Source: an uncultured Flavobacteriaceae bacterium
Lineage (GTDB): Bacteria; Bacteroidota; Bacteroidia; Flavobacteriales; Flavobacteriaceae
NCBI GenBank assembly: GCA_947503105.1
Contig: CANNCM010000005.1
Span: 56,012 to 120,011 of the forward strand
Direction: 5' to 3'
DNA length: 64,000 nt
Of this stretch, positions 17,830 through 26,739 are shown piece by piece. The notes under the pieces were generated by a model. The model ran no database searches and was not told the origin of the DNA. It saw only the letters and a list, made by a program, of their open reading frames with translations. The translations under genes and the position numbers were made by a program. The first letter of the stretch is position 1; every line of letters starts with the position of its first letter.

Positions 17830-19395
17830 TTATGCTATTAGTGGTAATTTTATTATAAAGGTACTACCTTTTCCTTTTTCACTTTCAACAGTGACTGTTC
17901 CTTGATGATTTTCAACAATTCTTTTGACATTTGAGAGGCCAAGACCATGTCCTTTGACATTGTGTACATCTCCAGTATGTTCTCTGTAAAATTCTTCAAA
18001 AATACGTTTTTGTACGGCCTTATTCATACCAATGCCTTGATCTTTAACTGACATCACAATATTGTTGCCTACATTTTCTGTTATAATATCAATTTTTGGG
18101 GAACCTTCAGAGTATTTTACGGCATTATCCAAAACATTGACAATTACATTTGTGAAATATGTACTATTGGCCAAAATTGATGATTTTGAAGCATTAAAAT
18201 GTGTTTTTATATATCCTTTTCTGTCATTTACAAGTAACTCAACATGAGTAATCGCATCCAAAACAAGATCATGCAATTTCAAGCGATCTTTACTGATAAT
18301 CAATTGCTTTTTTTGCAATTGAGAAATGCGCAAAACATTCTCTACTTGTGCATTCATCCTTTTATTTTCTTCTTTAATCATGCTTAGGTAATTTTTTACC
18401 TTATCGGCATGCTGAAAAATTTTAGGATTTTTTATGGCATCCAAAGCGAGATTTATTGTCGCAATAGGGGTTTTGAATTCGTGCGTCATGTTATTGATAA
18501 AATCGGATTTCATTTGCGATATTTTTCGCTGTTGAATCAACTGGTATAACGCGCTTGTATAGGCAATGATGATAATGATAGTAAAAAGAATTGACAGCGA
18601 AGTCATGCCAATGATGGAAGACATTATATAACGTTTTCTCTTTGGAAAGTTAATGTATAAACCATACGCACTTTCTCCATTTTCGTCCAAAAAAATAGGG
18701 GTCCCAATGGTTGGAATGAGAGAAGCTTCAAAATTGTTAGATTGGATGCTTGTAGGCATATTGTTTTTTAGTATGGCAAACTCATAGGCAATATTAATAT
18801 TGTTTTCTTTTAATTTGTTGTCCAAAAGACGTTTGATAGTACTGTTTGAAACACGTTCTTCAATTGGAGTATTTTGAATTTCAGCTTTATATTGTGCTTC
18901 AAAAGTTGCTTTTTGAAGACGATCCATATTCAAAACCTTTGTTAGAGAGTACTCCAAATACGGCGTATTTTGACCATCAATCCCTGTGGTGTAAGTTTCT
19001 TGAACGGTTTTACCTCTTATCTTTTTAAAATTAAGACTATCTGAACCACTGTTTTTTGTACTAGGGATGGTATAATTATCTTCTTTTACTCCAGTATCAT
19101 AAACAACAATTTGATTGATATCTTTGTTTTGTCTGTAAACTCTAATACTGCGAATGGCACTAGTGTCTGGCTCCTGCCCTCTTGCAATCATCGCATTGAG
19201 CGCAATTACATATTTTTTATATTCAATATCTGTGACCTGATTAGAAGCATAGCTTAGAATTTTTTTGACATTAAAAGCGAATTGATCTTCCTTGGTTTCT
19301 AGCGAATAATTGATATAGTAAGCTTGAACAAAAATAATTCCAATAAGTGAAAGACTCATCAAAATAACTAATATTGAAAATAACTTTTTGTTCAT
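17830..19395 (-). CDS. Membrane sensor histidine kinase
   Basis: A 521-residue kinase anchored by two membrane segments (about 5-27 and 260-285) that enclose a roughly 230-residue periplasmic sensor region with no recognised domain. The dimerisation/phosphoacceptor helix has His in MTHEFKTPIATI (near residue 303). The ATPase part shows the N box NVLDNAVKYSEG, G1 VKDQGIGM and G2 GHGLGLSNV. No HAMP domain is evident between the second membrane segment and the HisKA domain, which begins almost at once. It is followed directly by its response regulator gene. Confidence 0.93.
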   Translation of the reverse strand: MNKKLFSILVILMSLSLIGIIFVQAYYINYSLETKEDQFAFNVKKILSYASNQVTDIEYKKYVIALNAMIARGQEPDTSAIRSIRVYRQNKDINQIVVYDTGVKEDNYTIPSTKNSGSDSLNFKKIRGKTVQETYTTGIDGQNTPYLEYSLTKVLNMDRLQKATFEAQYKAEIQNTPIEERVSNSTIKRLLDNKLKENNINIAYEFAILKNNMPTSIQSNNFEASLIPTIGTPIFLDENGESAYGLYINFPKRKRYIMSSIIGMTSLSILFTIIIIIAYTSALYQLIQQRKISQMKSDFINNMTHEFKTPIATINLALDAIKNPKIFQHADKVKNYLSMIKEENKRMNAQVENVLRISQLQKKQLIISKDRLKLHDLVLDAITHVELLVNDRKGYIKTHFNASKSSILANSTYFTNVIVNVLDNAVKYSEGSPKIDIITENVGNNIVMSVKDQGIGMNKAVQKRIFEEFYREHTGDVHNVKGHGLGLSNVKRIVENHQGTVTVESEKGKGSTFIIKLPLIA

Positions 19396-19472
19396 AGGGT
19401 AAAATTACATTTTTTAAGAATGCTTTAAGTTCCTTTTAACTAATTATTAACCAAAATGTTAAAATTCATGAA

Positions 19473-20063
19473 CTACACTATGGCTTTAAGAATTTCTTTA
19501 TGAATTCTTTTCACCTCAATTTCTGTGTTTTTAAGGTTAATATTATGAATTACAAAATCAGATTTTTCAATTTTTTTTGGCTCATCCCATTGGTTCTGTA
19601 TGACCGAATGTACTTCATCGGCAGTCTTTTTGTCGCGCTTCATCACACGGTCAATTCGATTTTGTTTTGGTGCTGTAACTGTTAAAATGAAATCAAATTG
19701 ATCCTGTGCACCAATTTCAAACAAAATTGCCACCTCTTTTATCACATATGGACAGGACTGCTGCGACAACCATTGATCAAAATGTCGAGCAACCTCAGGA
19801 TGAACAATTGCATTGATTGCTTTAAGTTTATGTTTGTCTTTAAATACAATTTGCGCTACCAAAGAACGATTAATTGTGTTACCGACATATGCATTTTCTC
19901 CAAATACTTTGATGATTTCGGATTTTATTTTTTCAGAAGTATGCATCAACACTTTGGCCTCATCATCTGCATTATAAACAGGTACGCCCAGAGCGCAAAA
20001 CATTTTTGAAACTGTTGTTTTGCCGCTACCAATACCCCCTGTAAGACCCAGAATTTTAGTCAT
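19473..20063 (-). CDS. coaE: Dephospho-CoA kinase
   Basis: A 196-residue P-loop kinase that phosphorylates the 3'-hydroxyl of dephospho-CoA in the last step of coenzyme A synthesis. The P-loop GLTGGIGSGKTTVSKMF opens the protein; VYNADDEAK, the NAIVHPEV motif and VIKEVAILFE match the family. It overlaps the YbbR-like gene by 8 bases and is the last gene of a minus-strand unit starting with the glycosyltransferase. coaBC, the enzyme two steps earlier, is about 9 kb away on the same strand. Confidence 0.94.
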   Translation of the reverse strand: MTKILGLTGGIGSGKTTVSKMFCALGVPVYNADDEAKVLMHTSEKIKSEIIKVFGENAYVGNTINRSLVAQIVFKDKHKLKAINAIVHPEVARHFDQWLSQQSCPYVIKEVAILFEIGAQDQFDFILTVTAPKQNRIDRVMKRDKKTADEVHSVIQNQWDEPKKIEKSDFVIHNINLKNTEIEVKRIHKEILKAIV

Positions 20064-21024
20064 TTTTTTTTGTGATTATATATTCTAAACTATTGATTTG
20101 AAGTTCTGCTGTTTTTGCAGATTTTGGATAGGATACCAATTTTGGAATCATCACATTGGAGGACAAATCCAAAGTGTTATAATCACACTCTATCCTAAAA
20201 TCTTTAGCAGCAATAGCCTTATAGGCACTCAAACTTGTATAAAAAATAACTGGAATTTCTTTTGGAAAAACTGAAAGTGATAGATTTTCGGGCAGGTTTA
20301 CCAATTGTACAGGCACAGCTATTTTTCCTTCTGTAAACTTATCCACTTTTCCAGTGATTTTTACTTCTGTTTTTGAAAATTTTAAATATTCTGGGAAATT
20401 CGAAACATCTAAATCTACAGTCATTACAATATCCTTTTGAACCGCATTTATTTCCATTTTTTGTGTTGCGATTTCACTGATACCGTCCAAATATTGTTTA
20501 GGCCCAACAATAGCAATAGAATCGGGTTGAGACTGCAACGGTCTTTCTAAGTCGTAGCCAACAACAAAATTTGGGTGCAACTTAACAATAACGGGGACTT
20601 TCTTAACAAATTGCGTCGCATACATAAACGTTAATGTTTTTGGACGTATATTTTCTATAATGGTATTGGCATTAAAAAACTGAGCGAGTTCAGAGCGGTG
20701 CATACTTTCGTTCCAATAATAGGCTTGATCATCTTTTTCAAGAGTTGAAAAATCAACTTTCAATAAAAGGTTTTGAAATGCCATTTTTAACAAGTTAAAT
20801 CCATTGGTTGTTATTGTAACATTTACTTCTGGAAATTGTTCTTGAATTAGCAATTCTTGTGGCGGTAATTTTGTGGGTTGAAACGCAAATTGTAAGGTGT
20901 GGGTTCTTGGGTTAGATAATTTTGAAAGCAAGGAAATCATAAATGCCAAAGCCAAAAACAACAAAAAAACGTTGAGTCGTTTTGCACGGATATTCTGTTT
21001 TATTTGTTTGATGAAATTTCGCAT
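20056..21024 (-). CDS. YbbR-like (CdaR-type) membrane-anchored protein
   Basis: A 322-residue protein with a short basic cytoplasmic N-terminus, one membrane helix (about 17-36) and a long extracytoplasmic part with repeating YbbR-like beta domains (for example KVPVIVKLHPNFVVGYDLERP and KIAVPVQLVNLPENLSLSVFP). In Firmicutes the related CdaR regulates the diadenylate cyclase, but no cyclase gene is adjacent here, so that role is not implied. Its ATG overlaps the TGA of the glycosyltransferase gene (ATGA) and its 3' end overlaps coaE by 8 bases, arguing for translational coupling across the three genes. Confidence 0.75.
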   Translation of the reverse strand: MRNFIKQIKQNIRAKRLNVFLLFLALAFMISLLSKLSNPRTHTLQFAFQPTKLPPQELLIQEQFPEVNVTITTNGFNLLKMAFQNLLLKVDFSTLEKDDQAYYWNESMHRSELAQFFNANTIIENIRPKTLTFMYATQFVKKVPVIVKLHPNFVVGYDLERPLQSQPDSIAIVGPKQYLDGISEIATQKMEINAVQKDIVMTVDLDVSNFPEYLKFSKTEVKITGKVDKFTEGKIAVPVQLVNLPENLSLSVFPKEIPVIFYTSLSAYKAIAAKDFRIECDYNTLDLSSNVMIPKLVSYPKSAKTAELQINSLEYIITKKND

Positions 21025-22034
21025 CAGGATGTTATAAAAAATAAATTAGGAAATAATTCTTCTACAGATTTTCTTGATAAAAAAAGTTTCATTTTGGCTT
21101 TTAAAAACCCCCATCCATAGCCAAAAAATTGAATCAAAACTGTGGGAATAGTCAAAATTGCTACAATTAAATCTAAAGTCGATTTGAATGCAAAACCAAA
21201 TACAACCAAAAAATATAATCCATAACTGTATAATCCTAATTTTATTTCTAGAAAAAATAAAATTAAACTAAGAATCAAGCCCAACATAAAAATAGTAGGA
21301 AACCAATAGGTAATTTTTGTGGTATGAGGATGCCATTTGTTGAGTATGGGGCGCACTTGTCCAAATTTATAGACTTGTTTGAAAAAACTTTCAAACGATA
21401 TGCGCCGCTTATGATATACAAAGGCCTTAGGAATCAGACACAAGCTGTAGCCCATCGCTTTGAGTCGGATAGACAAGTCGGGGTCTTCGCCGGGGTGAAT
21501 GTTACCAAAACCACCAGAGGCACAAAAGGCCTCTTTTGAAATTCCCATATTGAAACTTCGAGGTTCGTAGCCCTCAATTTCTTTTTCGCCGCCTCGTATT
21601 CCGCCAGTCGTTAATATTGAAGTCATCGAAAAATTAATGGCTTTTTGAAGTTCTGTAAAGTTATCTTGTGCAGCATCAGGACCACCAAAGCAATCAACAT
21701 AAGTTGTGTTTAAAAATAAAATAATTTCATTTAAATAGTGTTTAGGCAAAATACAATCGGAGTCCAAAATAATAAAATAATTGCCTTTGGCGCGTTCCAT
21801 CCCATAATTTCTAGAATGCCCTGGCCCTGTATTGTCTTTGTAATAATAAGCGATATTAAGCTGATTGGAAAAGTGTTCTGTAATCAATCGTGCATCTAGG
21901 CTGGAACCGTCTTCTACAATCACAATTTCAAAAGTTTTTGGTGCGTCTAGCGCACACAAACTTTCTAAGAGCTCACGTACTTCCTCTGGGCGGTTGTAAA
22001 CGGGGATGATAAAAGAAAAATCACTGGCGATCAT
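21024..22034 (-). CDS. Family 2 glycosyltransferase with C-terminal membrane segments
   Basis: About 336 residues. The GT-A catalytic domain begins with FSFIIPVYNRPEEV and contains the nucleotide-sugar/metal motif ILDSDCILP and the acceptor-side acidic residues in HPGEDPDLS. Two or three hydrophobic helices close the protein (about residues 235-310), placing the active site at the inner face of the membrane. Substrate unknown; likely envelope or exopolysaccharide glycan. ATG at 22034 was chosen over an in-frame TTG at 22052 because the conserved strand starts just after it. It heads the unit with the YbbR-like gene and coaE. Confidence 0.88.
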   Translation of the reverse strand: MIASDFSFIIPVYNRPEEVRELLESLCALDAPKTFEIVIVEDGSSLDARLITEHFSNQLNIAYYYKDNTGPGHSRNYGMERAKGNYFIILDSDCILPKHYLNEIILFLNTTYVDCFGGPDAAQDNFTELQKAINFSMTSILTTGGIRGGEKEIEGYEPRSFNMGISKEAFCASGGFGNIHPGEDPDLSIRLKAMGYSLCLIPKAFVYHKRRISFESFFKQVYKFGQVRPILNKWHPHTTKITYWFPTIFMLGLILSLILFFLEIKLGLYSYGLYFLVVFGFAFKSTLDLIVAILTIPTVLIQFFGYGWGFLKAKMKLFLSRKSVEELFPNLFFITS

Positions 22035-22039
22035 AGACA

Positions 22040-22047
22040 CAAATTTA
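22040..22047 (-). promoter_or_regulatory. -7 box for the glycosyltransferase unit
   Basis: On the minus strand TAAATTTG fits TAnnTTTG and ends 5 bases before the ATG at 22034, predicting a very short leader. A TTG-like -33 is not seen at the preferred distance. Confidence 0.3.
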
Positions 22048-22086
22048 CACAATGCAAATGAATTATTCGTTCAAAATATAAGCCAT

Positions 22087-22114
22087 AAAAAAACCCCGCC
22101 TAAGCGAGGTTTTT
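22087..22114 (-). terminator. Terminator of the T9SS-sorted protein gene
   Basis: On the minus strand a 6 bp stem CCTCGC/GCGGGG (one U-G pair) with a 4-base loop, flanked by A and followed by seven Ts, lies 20 bases after the stop codon of the large secreted protein. The U-G pair becomes a C-A mismatch on the plus strand, which supports the minus orientation. Confidence 0.8.
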
Positions 22115-22133
22115 AAATGTATTAATCAAAAAA

Positions 22134-25100
22134 TTAATTTTTAAGAATGCGTACGGTTTCAACAGAGTTATCTACAGAAACTTGTACGAAATAGGCACCA
22201 GCTTGCATTGCAGATAAGTCTACAGTACAATCTCTGGTGTTTGGTGTTTGACGCTTTACCACTTGCCCCAGCATATTGTAAACAGTAATGTGGTCTACAT
22301 CTTTTTGAGCTTTAATAGTTAGCATATCATTCACTGGATTTGGAAAATAGTTGAATAATGAAATACTATTATCTTCTATTCCAAGGGATGCATCTGTACT
22401 AGTAGCTCCAAATTCATAAACTCCTTCTGAAGAATCTGAAAAATCGCTGTAATGTCCAAGATTAACAAAATATTGTGTACCCGCAGTAACAGAAATTGAA
22501 AGAGACTCAGATCCTCCAGAACCAGCGGAATCTGCTCTGTCTACACAAGTAAATACTCCACAAGATCCAGTGTAAACCGCAATTTCAGCATCCCAACCAG
22601 ATGGAGTAATTGTTAAGTCAATAGTGCCCGAGACTGTTGGAGTGAAAGTATACCAAACCCCATCATTCATTCCATTAGTTCCGCATACATTATCAATTAC
22701 GCCACTATTGTTGGTAGCACTAGTTGCATCAGCATTAGATGTAAAAGGTAATGAATCGAGGACCGTTGCACTGTCGCAAGAGTCATTTGCAGGCGGTGGC
22801 GGCGGTGTGCCTACACAAATATCAAAGCTTGTATTTTGACCTGGTGTTGATGTGTAAGTGTAAACTTGTACATAGTACGTATTTCCAATCGTAAGTCCAC
22901 TAGTCTCACTAGTGTTGGCATCAGAACATTTAATGGCGTCTCCCAAGGTATTACAATCACCTGCGTATAAAACGTGATACATATCAGTAGAAGATCCTGA
23001 TACATTTGACAATGATACCACATGAGTTTCAGATGTCGCAACAAAGTTATACCAGACATCATCGTCCTCTGTTCCAGAACATGTACTGTTTGAAACTGAT
23101 GAGTCAGTAGCAAATTCAACAGAGCCAGAAGTTACTGTTCCACATTCTAAATCTGAATTAACAGCTAAAGCAATAGCGCCAGAACAGTCATCATTAGCAA
23201 TTGGATTTACGACCAGTTGTATACTCACATTAGTAGTTCCATCCCATGGACCACCTGGTGTTTGTCCAGGATCTGAAGGGTTAGTACCACCATAAGTAAA
23301 CCCAGCATTATTTAATCGCCAACGAGAGGCTACATAATTTGTTCCAACTGGTGCATCAGCCGTTGTGAGTTTATATTCATCATTATTTCCTTGTTCAGAA
23401 TCAAAAGTGGCTACGGTCCAAGCTGAAGCAGGCCAAGTGGCAGGGTCTGTATTTTCATTATGAATTCCAATCCAACACTCAATACCTGCGCCAGCAGATC
23501 CAACAGTAGTATCGGTTACACCACCTTCATAGCCCTGAGCATATGCTGTTATTGACGTCCCTGCATCAATATTTAAAGAAGTTCTTGAACCGTCTCCAAC
23601 GGCTGGAGCCAACCATTGAATATTATTCCAATCCATAGCGTCTGTTGGTGGAGCAACCAAGGTAACCGTGTAATCCTCAACTTCACCTCGAGTGCTATTA
23701 AAACTACATGCACTATCCCCGGTTGCCGCTGAGGGGTTAGAATCACTATAGTCAATCATCATTCGGAGTCTATAATTGCCTTCAGCTAGATCTGATGGAA
23801 TTTCTATTGTGCCTGTAAAAGGTCCACTTCCATAGCTTGTTGTATTGAATAAAACTTCAGAGGTAGTATCAAAAACTAAATCGTTATTTAGATCAATCCA
23901 TAAAGCAAAACCGACTGTGCCTCCAACTATTGAAGCTGAGAAATCAAAACTTCCACCTGGAAATGTTTCAATGGCAGTTTCTTGAGAATAATCGCCATAT
24001 CCAGAATTTGTATAGCCTGTGGACGTATTGTCGACATTTACGCTAGCGCCAGTGGTTGAAAAACTATTTATATAGGTTGATGAGGAAGTATTTGAAGGAA
24101 CACAATATCCCGTATAAAAACTAGCTGGACCCGACCATGTTGAAAGATCTCCCCCTCCGCAATCTGCTTGAACATAAAATTCATAATCATTGTTTGCTGT
24201 TAATCCTGTTAAAGTATAAGGATTAGCAACACCAGAATGTGTTGGAGTACCAGTAACTGATCCACCTGCGGTGATGTCTACAACCTCTACATTGAAAAGA
24301 GACTGAGAAGCATCGGCTGTCCAAGACAAAGCTACTGAAGATGATGTAAGATCAGATGTAGTTAAATCTGTCACTTCTAAACAAGAAGGAATTGCTTCTA
24401 CTACAATATTATCCAAATAATAAGAATCATATGTTCCTGTTTGACCATGCTTAAATCCAATATGTAAATCTGTTCCAGAAGGAATATTAACCACATAGCT
24501 TTCGTAATCGTTAGTCGCTAATGTAATAGTTTCTATAGCTGTAAAGGTGGAACTGTCTGCAGGATCAGAAAGTGTTCCAACAATTAATTCTTGAGACATC
24601 GAACCATCAACATCAAACGAAACGCGATTGGTTCCAGAACTTAAAGCGTTCGTTTCTGGTGAAACTAAAATATAATCACCTGACATATCAGAGACGTTAT
24701 ACAAATAAAATGAGTTAGCACCTGTTGAAGATACATATCCATACCCTGAACCACCATCTATAAAACTCCAACAATTTGGAACGGTTGGGTTAGAACTACT
24801 TCCAGTTGATGTGGAATCAAAGTTTTCAGTGTAAGGTACATCAAATGCCTCACATAAGGTTGTAAAGCTCACAGGACCAACCCAATCACTAGTATCACCA
24901 CCTCCACAGTCGGCTTGTACGTAAATATCGTAAGCCGTATTGGAGGTCAGCCCAGAAAGGGTGTACGGGTTGGTAGTAACACCAATTGTTGTTCCCTCAC
25001 TTTGTGTATAACCTACAGCACCATATTCAATGTTCCAAGCAGATTCTGTATCACCAATTGTCCATGAAATTTCTGCTGATGAACTGGTTAAATTAGACGT

Positions 25101-25682
25101 CATTAGTAAAGTGGGGTCAAGGCATGATGGTGGTGCTTGTGAACTTATCGTTGGAGATGATGTACATACACCCCAGCCATACACAGATGAAGCATTGTAA
25201 TTAAATCGATAACGAAAACCCGTTAGCTGGCTCGCTGTAAAGTTACCTATATCTAGAATTGAAGATGTATTGGATGAAAGACTCCCACACCAATTACTCG
25301 TTGTTGAGCTATTATCTGGGAGATCATTCCATAGACTCCATGAAGCAGTGTCAGCATCATAATATTCCAAAGTAAAAGAAGTACCATAATTATAGTTATA
25401 ATCATGATTAACTTCAATCCATGTTTCTCCAGCATTGCTTGCAGCTGTTAAATTAATTGTAGGAGACTGAACTTGAATTTCATCTGTTGAACCACTCCCA
25501 GCTGCATCGTCATCATAAGAAAAGTTTGCGGTTGTTGTTGGATTGGATATTAATGCTGTTGCGTCATATGTACCTTCAACGGTCCAAGAACTATTTGGCC
25601 AAGAAGCGTCTTGGTTTAGTGTTTGTCCAAACGAAAATTCAGTAAGAACAAGTGAAAAAATAATAAGTGTAATTTTTTTCAT
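22134..25682 (-). CDS. Large secreted multidomain protein with type IX sorting domain
   Basis: A 1182-residue protein with an N-terminal signal peptide (about 1-19). Apparent order: an N-terminal beta region (about 20-180); fibronectin type III (about 186-275, CLDPTLLMTSNLTSSSAEISW); a jelly-roll region of the cleaved-adhesin/MAM type (about 278-430); a second fibronectin III (431-523); a GEVED domain (about 590-675, ending GEVEDYTVTL); two PPC-like beta domains (about 829-955 and 964-1090) starting NDDCSGAI and NDSCDSAT; and a type A T9SS sorting domain at the C-terminus (YFPNPVNDMLTIKAQ, then VYNMLGQVV). It is expected to be exported by the T9SS and attached to the cell surface or released, probably as an adhesin. 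No catalytic domain was recognised. Ser/Thr/Asp-rich composition suits an extracellular protein. Confidence 0.9.
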   Translation of the reverse strand: MKKITLIIFSLVLTEFSFGQTLNQDASWPNSSWTVEGTYDATALISNPTTTANFSYDDDAAGSGSTDEIQVQSPTINLTAASNAGETWIEVNHDYNYNYGTSFTLEYYDADTASWSLWNDLPDNSSTTSNWCGSLSSNTSSILDIGNFTASQLTGFRYRFNYNASSVYGWGVCTSSPTISSQAPPSCLDPTLLMTSNLTSSSAEISWTIGDTESAWNIEYGAVGYTQSEGTTIGVTTNPYTLSGLTSNTAYDIYVQADCGGGDTSDWVGPVSFTTLCEAFDVPYTENFDSTSTGSSSNPTVPNCWSFIDGGSGYGYVSSTGANSFYLYNVSDMSGDYILVSPETNALSSGTNRVSFDVDGSMSQELIVGTLSDPADSSTFTAIETITLATNDYESYVVNIPSGTDLHIGFKHGQTGTYDSYYLDNIVVEAIPSCLEVTDLTTSDLTSSSVALSWTADASQSLFNVEVVDITAGGSVTGTPTHSGVANPYTLTGLTANNDYEFYVQADCGGGDLSTWSGPASFYTGYCVPSNTSSSTYINSFSTTGASVNVDNTSTGYTNSGYGDYSQETAIETFPGGSFDFSASIVGGTVGFALWIDLNNDLVFDTTSEVLFNTTSYGSGPFTGTIEIPSDLAEGNYRLRMMIDYSDSNPSAATGDSACSFNSTRGEVEDYTVTLVAPPTDAMDWNNIQWLAPAVGDGSRTSLNIDAGTSITAYAQGYEGGVTDTTVGSAGAGIECWIGIHNENTDPATWPASAWTVATFDSEQGNNDEYKLTTADAPVGTNYVASRWRLNNAGFTYGGTNPSDPGQTPGGPWDGTTNVSIQLVVNPIANDDCSGAIALAVNSDLECGTVTSGSVEFATDSSVSNSTCSGTEDDDVWYNFVATSETHVVSLSNVSGSSTDMYHVLYAGDCNTLGDAIKCSDANTSETSGLTIGNTYYVQVYTYTSTPGQNTSFDICVGTPPPPPANDSCDSATVLDSLPFTSNADATSATNNSGVIDNVCGTNGMNDGVWYTFTPTVSGTIDLTITPSGWDAEIAVYTGSCGVFTCVDRADSAGSGGSESLSISVTAGTQYFVNLGHYSDFSDSSEGVYEFGATSTDASLGIEDNSISLFNYFPNPVNDMLTIKAQKDVDHITVYNMLGQVVKRQTPNTRDCTVDLSAMQAGAYFVQVSVDNSVETVRILKN

Positions 25683-25822
25683 AAAAGTTAATTTTTGGTT
25701 AATCCTAATAAATCTATAAAAAAAATAAAGAGAAGCGAAGTGATTCCTTTAATAATCGTTAAAATGTTTAATTATTTCGCTGAAATGTTAAACAAAATTT
25801 AAAATTATATTAATACCTAAAC

Positions 25823-25849
25823 AAAAAAAACCCACACCAAATGGTGTGG
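25823..25849 (-). terminator. Terminator of fabI
   Basis: A perfect 7 bp stem CCACACC/GGTGTGG with a 4-base loop (25832-25849) is followed on the minus strand by eight Ts (complement of 25823-25830), 27 bases after the fabI stop codon. Confidence 0.88.
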
Positions 25850-25875
25850 ATTGTTACGAAATTAAAACTGTTGTG

Positions 25876-26691
25876 CTATTCTTCTATAAACTTTTCCATT
25901 ATGGCATCGCTGACCCCCATATTACTAAAACCTCCATCGTTGTACAAATTTTGAAGCGTAACACGCTTGGTCAAATCACTAAATAATGTAATGGTATAAT
26001 TGGCACAATCCAAAGCTGTAGCATTTCCAAGAGGCGACATTTTTTCAGCATACGCAATAAAACCGTCAAAGCCTTTTACACCCTTGCCTGCAGTTGTTGG
26101 CGTTGGGGATTGCGAAATGGTATTGACACGAACGTTTTTATCACGCCCAAAGAAATAGCCAAAGCTTCTGGCAATACTTTCCAAATACGCTTTGTTATCG
26201 GCCATATCATTATAATCAGGGAAAACACGCTGTGCAGCCATATAGGATAGAGCCACAATACTCCCCCATTCGTTCATCGCATCAGACTTGTAAAGGGTTT
26301 GCATCACTTTATGAAAAGACATTGCGGAAACATCGGTTCCTTTTTGTGTCCAATCGTATTTTTGATCGGTATAGGCACGCCCTTTACGTACATTTACAGA
26401 CATGCCAATAGAGTGCAATACAAAGTCTAACTTACCGCCCAAAATCTCCACGGATTGGTCCACTAAATTTTGAAGATCTTCTATTGACGTGGCATCGGCA
26501 GGAATCACTTTTGCGCCTGTTTTTTTGGCCAATTCATCAATAGCCCCCATTCGCATCGCAATTGGTGCGTTGGTCAGCACAAATGTTCCGCCTTCTTCGT
26601 GTACGCGTTCTGCTGTTATCCATGCTATTGAATTTGGATCCAATGCTCCAAAAATAATTCCTCTTTTTCCTTTAAGTAATTGATGTGACAT
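25876..26691 (-). CDS. fabI: Enoyl-[acyl-carrier-protein] reductase (NADH)
   Basis: A 271-residue short-chain dehydrogenase-type enzyme that reduces trans-2-enoyl-ACP in the last step of each fatty-acid elongation round; target of triclosan-type inhibitors. The FabI-type start KGKRGIIFGALDPNSIAW, the DFVLHSIGMS segment and the catalytic Tyr/Lys pair in YNDMADNKAYLES are present, with SQSPTPTTAGKGVKGF downstream. Spacing of the tyrosine and lysine is that of FabI and not of FabL or FabV. It has its own promoter box and terminator, so it is probably monocistronic. Confidence 0.95.
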   Translation of the reverse strand: MSHQLLKGKRGIIFGALDPNSIAWITAERVHEEGGTFVLTNAPIAMRMGAIDELAKKTGAKVIPADATSIEDLQNLVDQSVEILGGKLDFVLHSIGMSVNVRKGRAYTDQKYDWTQKGTDVSAMSFHKVMQTLYKSDAMNEWGSIVALSYMAAQRVFPDYNDMADNKAYLESIARSFGYFFGRDKNVRVNTISQSPTPTTAGKGVKGFDGFIAYAEKMSPLGNATALDCANYTITLFSDLTKRVTLQNLYNDGGFSNMGVSDAIMEKFIEE

Positions 26692-26728
26692 AATCTTGTT
26701 TTATTATCAAATGTATCTAAATATTGGG

Positions 26729-26736
26729 CAAATATA
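26729..26736 (-). promoter_or_regulatory. -7 promoter box for fabI
   Basis: On the minus strand TATATTTG matches TAnnTTTG, about 37 bases upstream of the fabI ATG and just before the recN stop codon. No -33 element at the ideal spacing was found. Confidence 0.42.
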
Positions 26737-26739
26737 CTA

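Noticed and set aside
22134..25682. Tandem repeats or a CRISPR-like array inside the large secreted gene
   Set aside because: The similarity within the gene is between fibronectin and PPC domains at protein level; there are no uniform repeat-spacer units.
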